Part shown: positions 62,803 through 64,000 of the stretch, piece by piece
Layout of the letters: each line of letters opens with the position of its first letter
Position numbering within the stretch: position 1 is the first letter of the stretch
Assembly (NCBI RefSeq): GCF_022346945.1
Contig: NZ_JAKRNI010000002.1
Location: forward strand, 186,001 to 250,000
DNA length: 64,000 nucleotides
Origin: Microbacterium sp. ACRRU
GTDB lineage: Bacteria > Actinomycetota > Actinomycetes > Actinomycetales > Microbacteriaceae
Direction: 5' to 3'
Program-made: the position numbers and the translations under genes
Notes under the pieces: generated by a model
Databases searched by the model: none
What the model saw: the letters and a program-made list of their open reading frames with translations, nothing else
Told to the model about the DNA's origin: nothing

Positions 62803-63632
62803 AGCGCGCCGATCACGCGAGCCAGCAGCGAAGAGATCACCGGCTCGGCCTCGCGCCCGGCCTCGAGGACCTCCTCGTGGCTGAGCGGTGTCTTCTGGAT
62901 GCCGGCGGCCAGGTTCGTGATGAGCGAGAAGCCCAGGATCTCCATGCCCGCCTGCCGCGCGGCGATCGCCTCCAGCGCGGTCGACATCCCGACGATGTGG
63001 CCGCCGATGGTCTTGGCCATCTGCACTTCGGCGGGAGTCTCGTAGTGCGGACCGCGGAACTGCGTGTAGACGCCTTCGTCGAGTGTGGGGTCGATCGTCC
63101 GCGCCAGGTCGCGCAGGCGCTGCGAGTACAGGTCGGTGAGGTCGATGAACGTCGCTCCCTCGAGCGGGGAGTCGGCGGTGAGGTTGATGTGGTCGCTGAT
63201 GAGGACGGGCTGGCCGGGCTTCCACGTCTCACGGATGCCGCCCGCGCCGTTGGTGAGGATCATCGTGGTCGCGCCCGTGGCGGCGGCGGTGCGGACGCTG
63301 TGGACGACACGGCGCACGCCGTGGCCCTCGTAGTAGTGGGTCCGCGCGCCGATGACGAGGACGTTCTTGCCGCCGGGGGTCCGGACACTGCGGAGCGTTC
63401 CGACGTGTCCCTCGAGCGCGGGCTTGCTGAAGCCGGTGACCTCGGTCGCGGGGAACGACGCGGTCTCCTCGCCGATGAGCTCGGCGGCGCGGCCCCAGCC
63501 GCTGCCGAGGGTGACCGCGATGTCGTGACGCTCGACGCCGGAGAGGCGTGCGATGTCGGCGGCCGCCGCCGCGGCGATCTCGAACGGGTCCGCCGCCGGA
63601 TCGTCGAGCGGGTGAAGGTTGCTGTGTGCCAT
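62799..63632 (-). CDS. deoD: Purine nucleoside phosphorylase
   Basis: A 277-residue trimeric-type (PNP class I) phosphorylase. It has the phosphate loop VTLGSGWGRAAEL, RTHYYEGHG, LTNGAGGI with the purine-site asparagine later, and FRGPHYETPAEVQMA; it ends with the GFSLITNLAAG segment. It splits inosine and guanosine forms produced after Add. The sequence type is the inosine/guanosine enzyme (PunA/Rv3307-like) rather than the hexameric DeoD; the symbol follows mycobacterial usage. Confidence 0.94.
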   Translation of the reverse strand: MAHSNLHPLDDPAADPFEIAAAAAADIARLSGVERHDIAVTLGSGWGRAAELIGEETASFPATEVTGFSKPALEGHVGTLRSVRTPGGKNVLVIGARTHYYEGHGVRRVVHSVRTAAATGATTMILTNGAGGIRETWKPGQPVLISDHINLTADSPLEGATFIDLTDLYSQRLRDLARTIDPTLDEGVYTQFRGPHYETPAEVQMAKTIGGHIVGMSTALEAIAARQAGMEILGFSLITNLAAGIQKTPLSHEEVLEAGREAEPVISSLLARVIGAL

Positions 63633-63708
63633 GGACCCACTCTAGAAAGCCGTGGCATCCGGGGCCAGGCGGCCGGGCCGCGCGTCGCACTAGGGAAGAA
63701 TGGATGCC

Positions 63709-64000
63709 ATGGTGCAGAGCTTCGAGCGCAAGCAGTCCGTCGCGATCGTCGGCGGTGGCCCCGGCGGCTACGAAGCGGCTCTGTCGGCCGCCCAGCTGGG
63801 TGCCGATGTGACCCTGGTCGAGCGGGCGGGGGTGGGCGGTTCCGCCGTCATCACCGACGTCGTGCCCTCGAAGACCCTCATCGCCACGGCCGACGCCGCG
63901 GTGGCCATCCGCAACGCCAGCGAGCTCGGGGTGCAGCTGTTCGCCAAGGACGACCGCGGCAAGCCTCTGACCCCCGAGGTGGCGATCAACCTCGCCGCCG
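63709..64000 (+). CDS. lpdA: LpdA-type flavoprotein / NAD(P)H quinone reductase (3' end outside window)
   Basis: The first 97 codons of a pyridine-nucleotide-disulfide-oxidoreductase-fold protein: VAIVGGGPGGYEAALSAAQL binds FAD. The position of the redox disulfide reads GGSAVITDVVPSKTLI, without the CxxxxC pair of true lipoamide dehydrogenases. This matches mycobacterial LpdA (Rv3303c) as I recall it, which acts as a quinone reductase. ATG at 63709 has GGGAAG about ten bases before it; an in-frame ATG at 63700 is too close to that site. Confidence 0.85.
   Translation, partial: MVQSFERKQSVAIVGGGPGGYEAALSAAQLGADVTLVERAGVGGSAVITDVVPSKTLIATADAAVAIRNASELGVQLFAKDDRGKPLTPEVAINLAA

Noticed and set aside
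63709..64000. LpdA-like gene as a decayed lipoamide dehydrogenase
   Set aside because: Loss of the cysteines is a feature of a conserved actinobacterial subgroup, and the FAD motif is intact.

Overview
The window is high-GC actinobacterial DNA, most like Microbacterium (Microbacteriaceae). Signs of this are strong G/C preference at third codon positions, tightly overlapping operons (ATGA, GTGA and TGATG junctions), GTG starts, a RamB-type regulator next to GTP-PEPCK, and many copies of the word GGATGCC/GGCATCC. The genus is an inference; no rRNA lies in the window.

About 1-19 kb is an accessory region for aromatic catabolism. It starts inside a gene fusing a cytochrome P450, an adrenodoxin-reductase-type flavoprotein and a flavodoxin. 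Converging on it is an operon for homoprotocatechuate (3,4-dihydroxyphenylacetate) meta-cleavage: hpaI, hpaH, hpaD, hpaE, a GntR regulator and a fused FAH-RraA enzyme, with a divergent MHS-type transporter. Next come a decayed aldehyde dehydrogenase, a ThDP-dependent decarboxylase, an IclR regulator divergent from a phenol-hydroxylase-family FAD monooxygenase, and a succinate-semialdehyde dehydrogenase. That last enzyme can oxidise the succinate semialdehyde released by HpaI. A RamB-like regulator divergent from pckG links this region to gluconeogenesis.

About 21-34 kb is mixed. It holds an ABC exporter, a strikingly AT-richer gene for a secreted aerolysin/ETX-MTX2-like pore-forming protein with a C-terminal seven-repeat domain, another MHS transporter, a small membrane protein, the ribDE(BA)H operon behind an FMN riboswitch, a DNA glycosylase, a GNAT acetyltransferase and a solitary AbiEi-like winged-helix/nuclease protein.

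About 34-64 kb is mostly conserved core: trpS, xthA, a YihY-type membrane protein, sdhCDAB, manC, a nucleoside ABC importer with cdd-deoA-add, then a phosphosugar mutase, purine nucleoside phosphorylase and an LpdA-type flavoprotein. Gene content resembles the Mycobacterium tuberculosis lpdA-deoD-pmmB-add-deoA-cdd-sdhCDAB-trpS neighbourhood. A mannitol PTS operon carrying its own EI and HPr, and a second AbiEi-like nuclease gene, sit inside it.

Five distinct families of intergenic inverted repeats (A-E) punctuate the window. Each uses its own 10-23 bp word, usually arranged as a long hairpin. Two of them (C and E) surround the two AbiEi-like wHTH-nuclease genes, suggesting a repeat/nuclease partnership. 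Together with the pore-forming protein and the P450 fusion, these are the most unusual features here.
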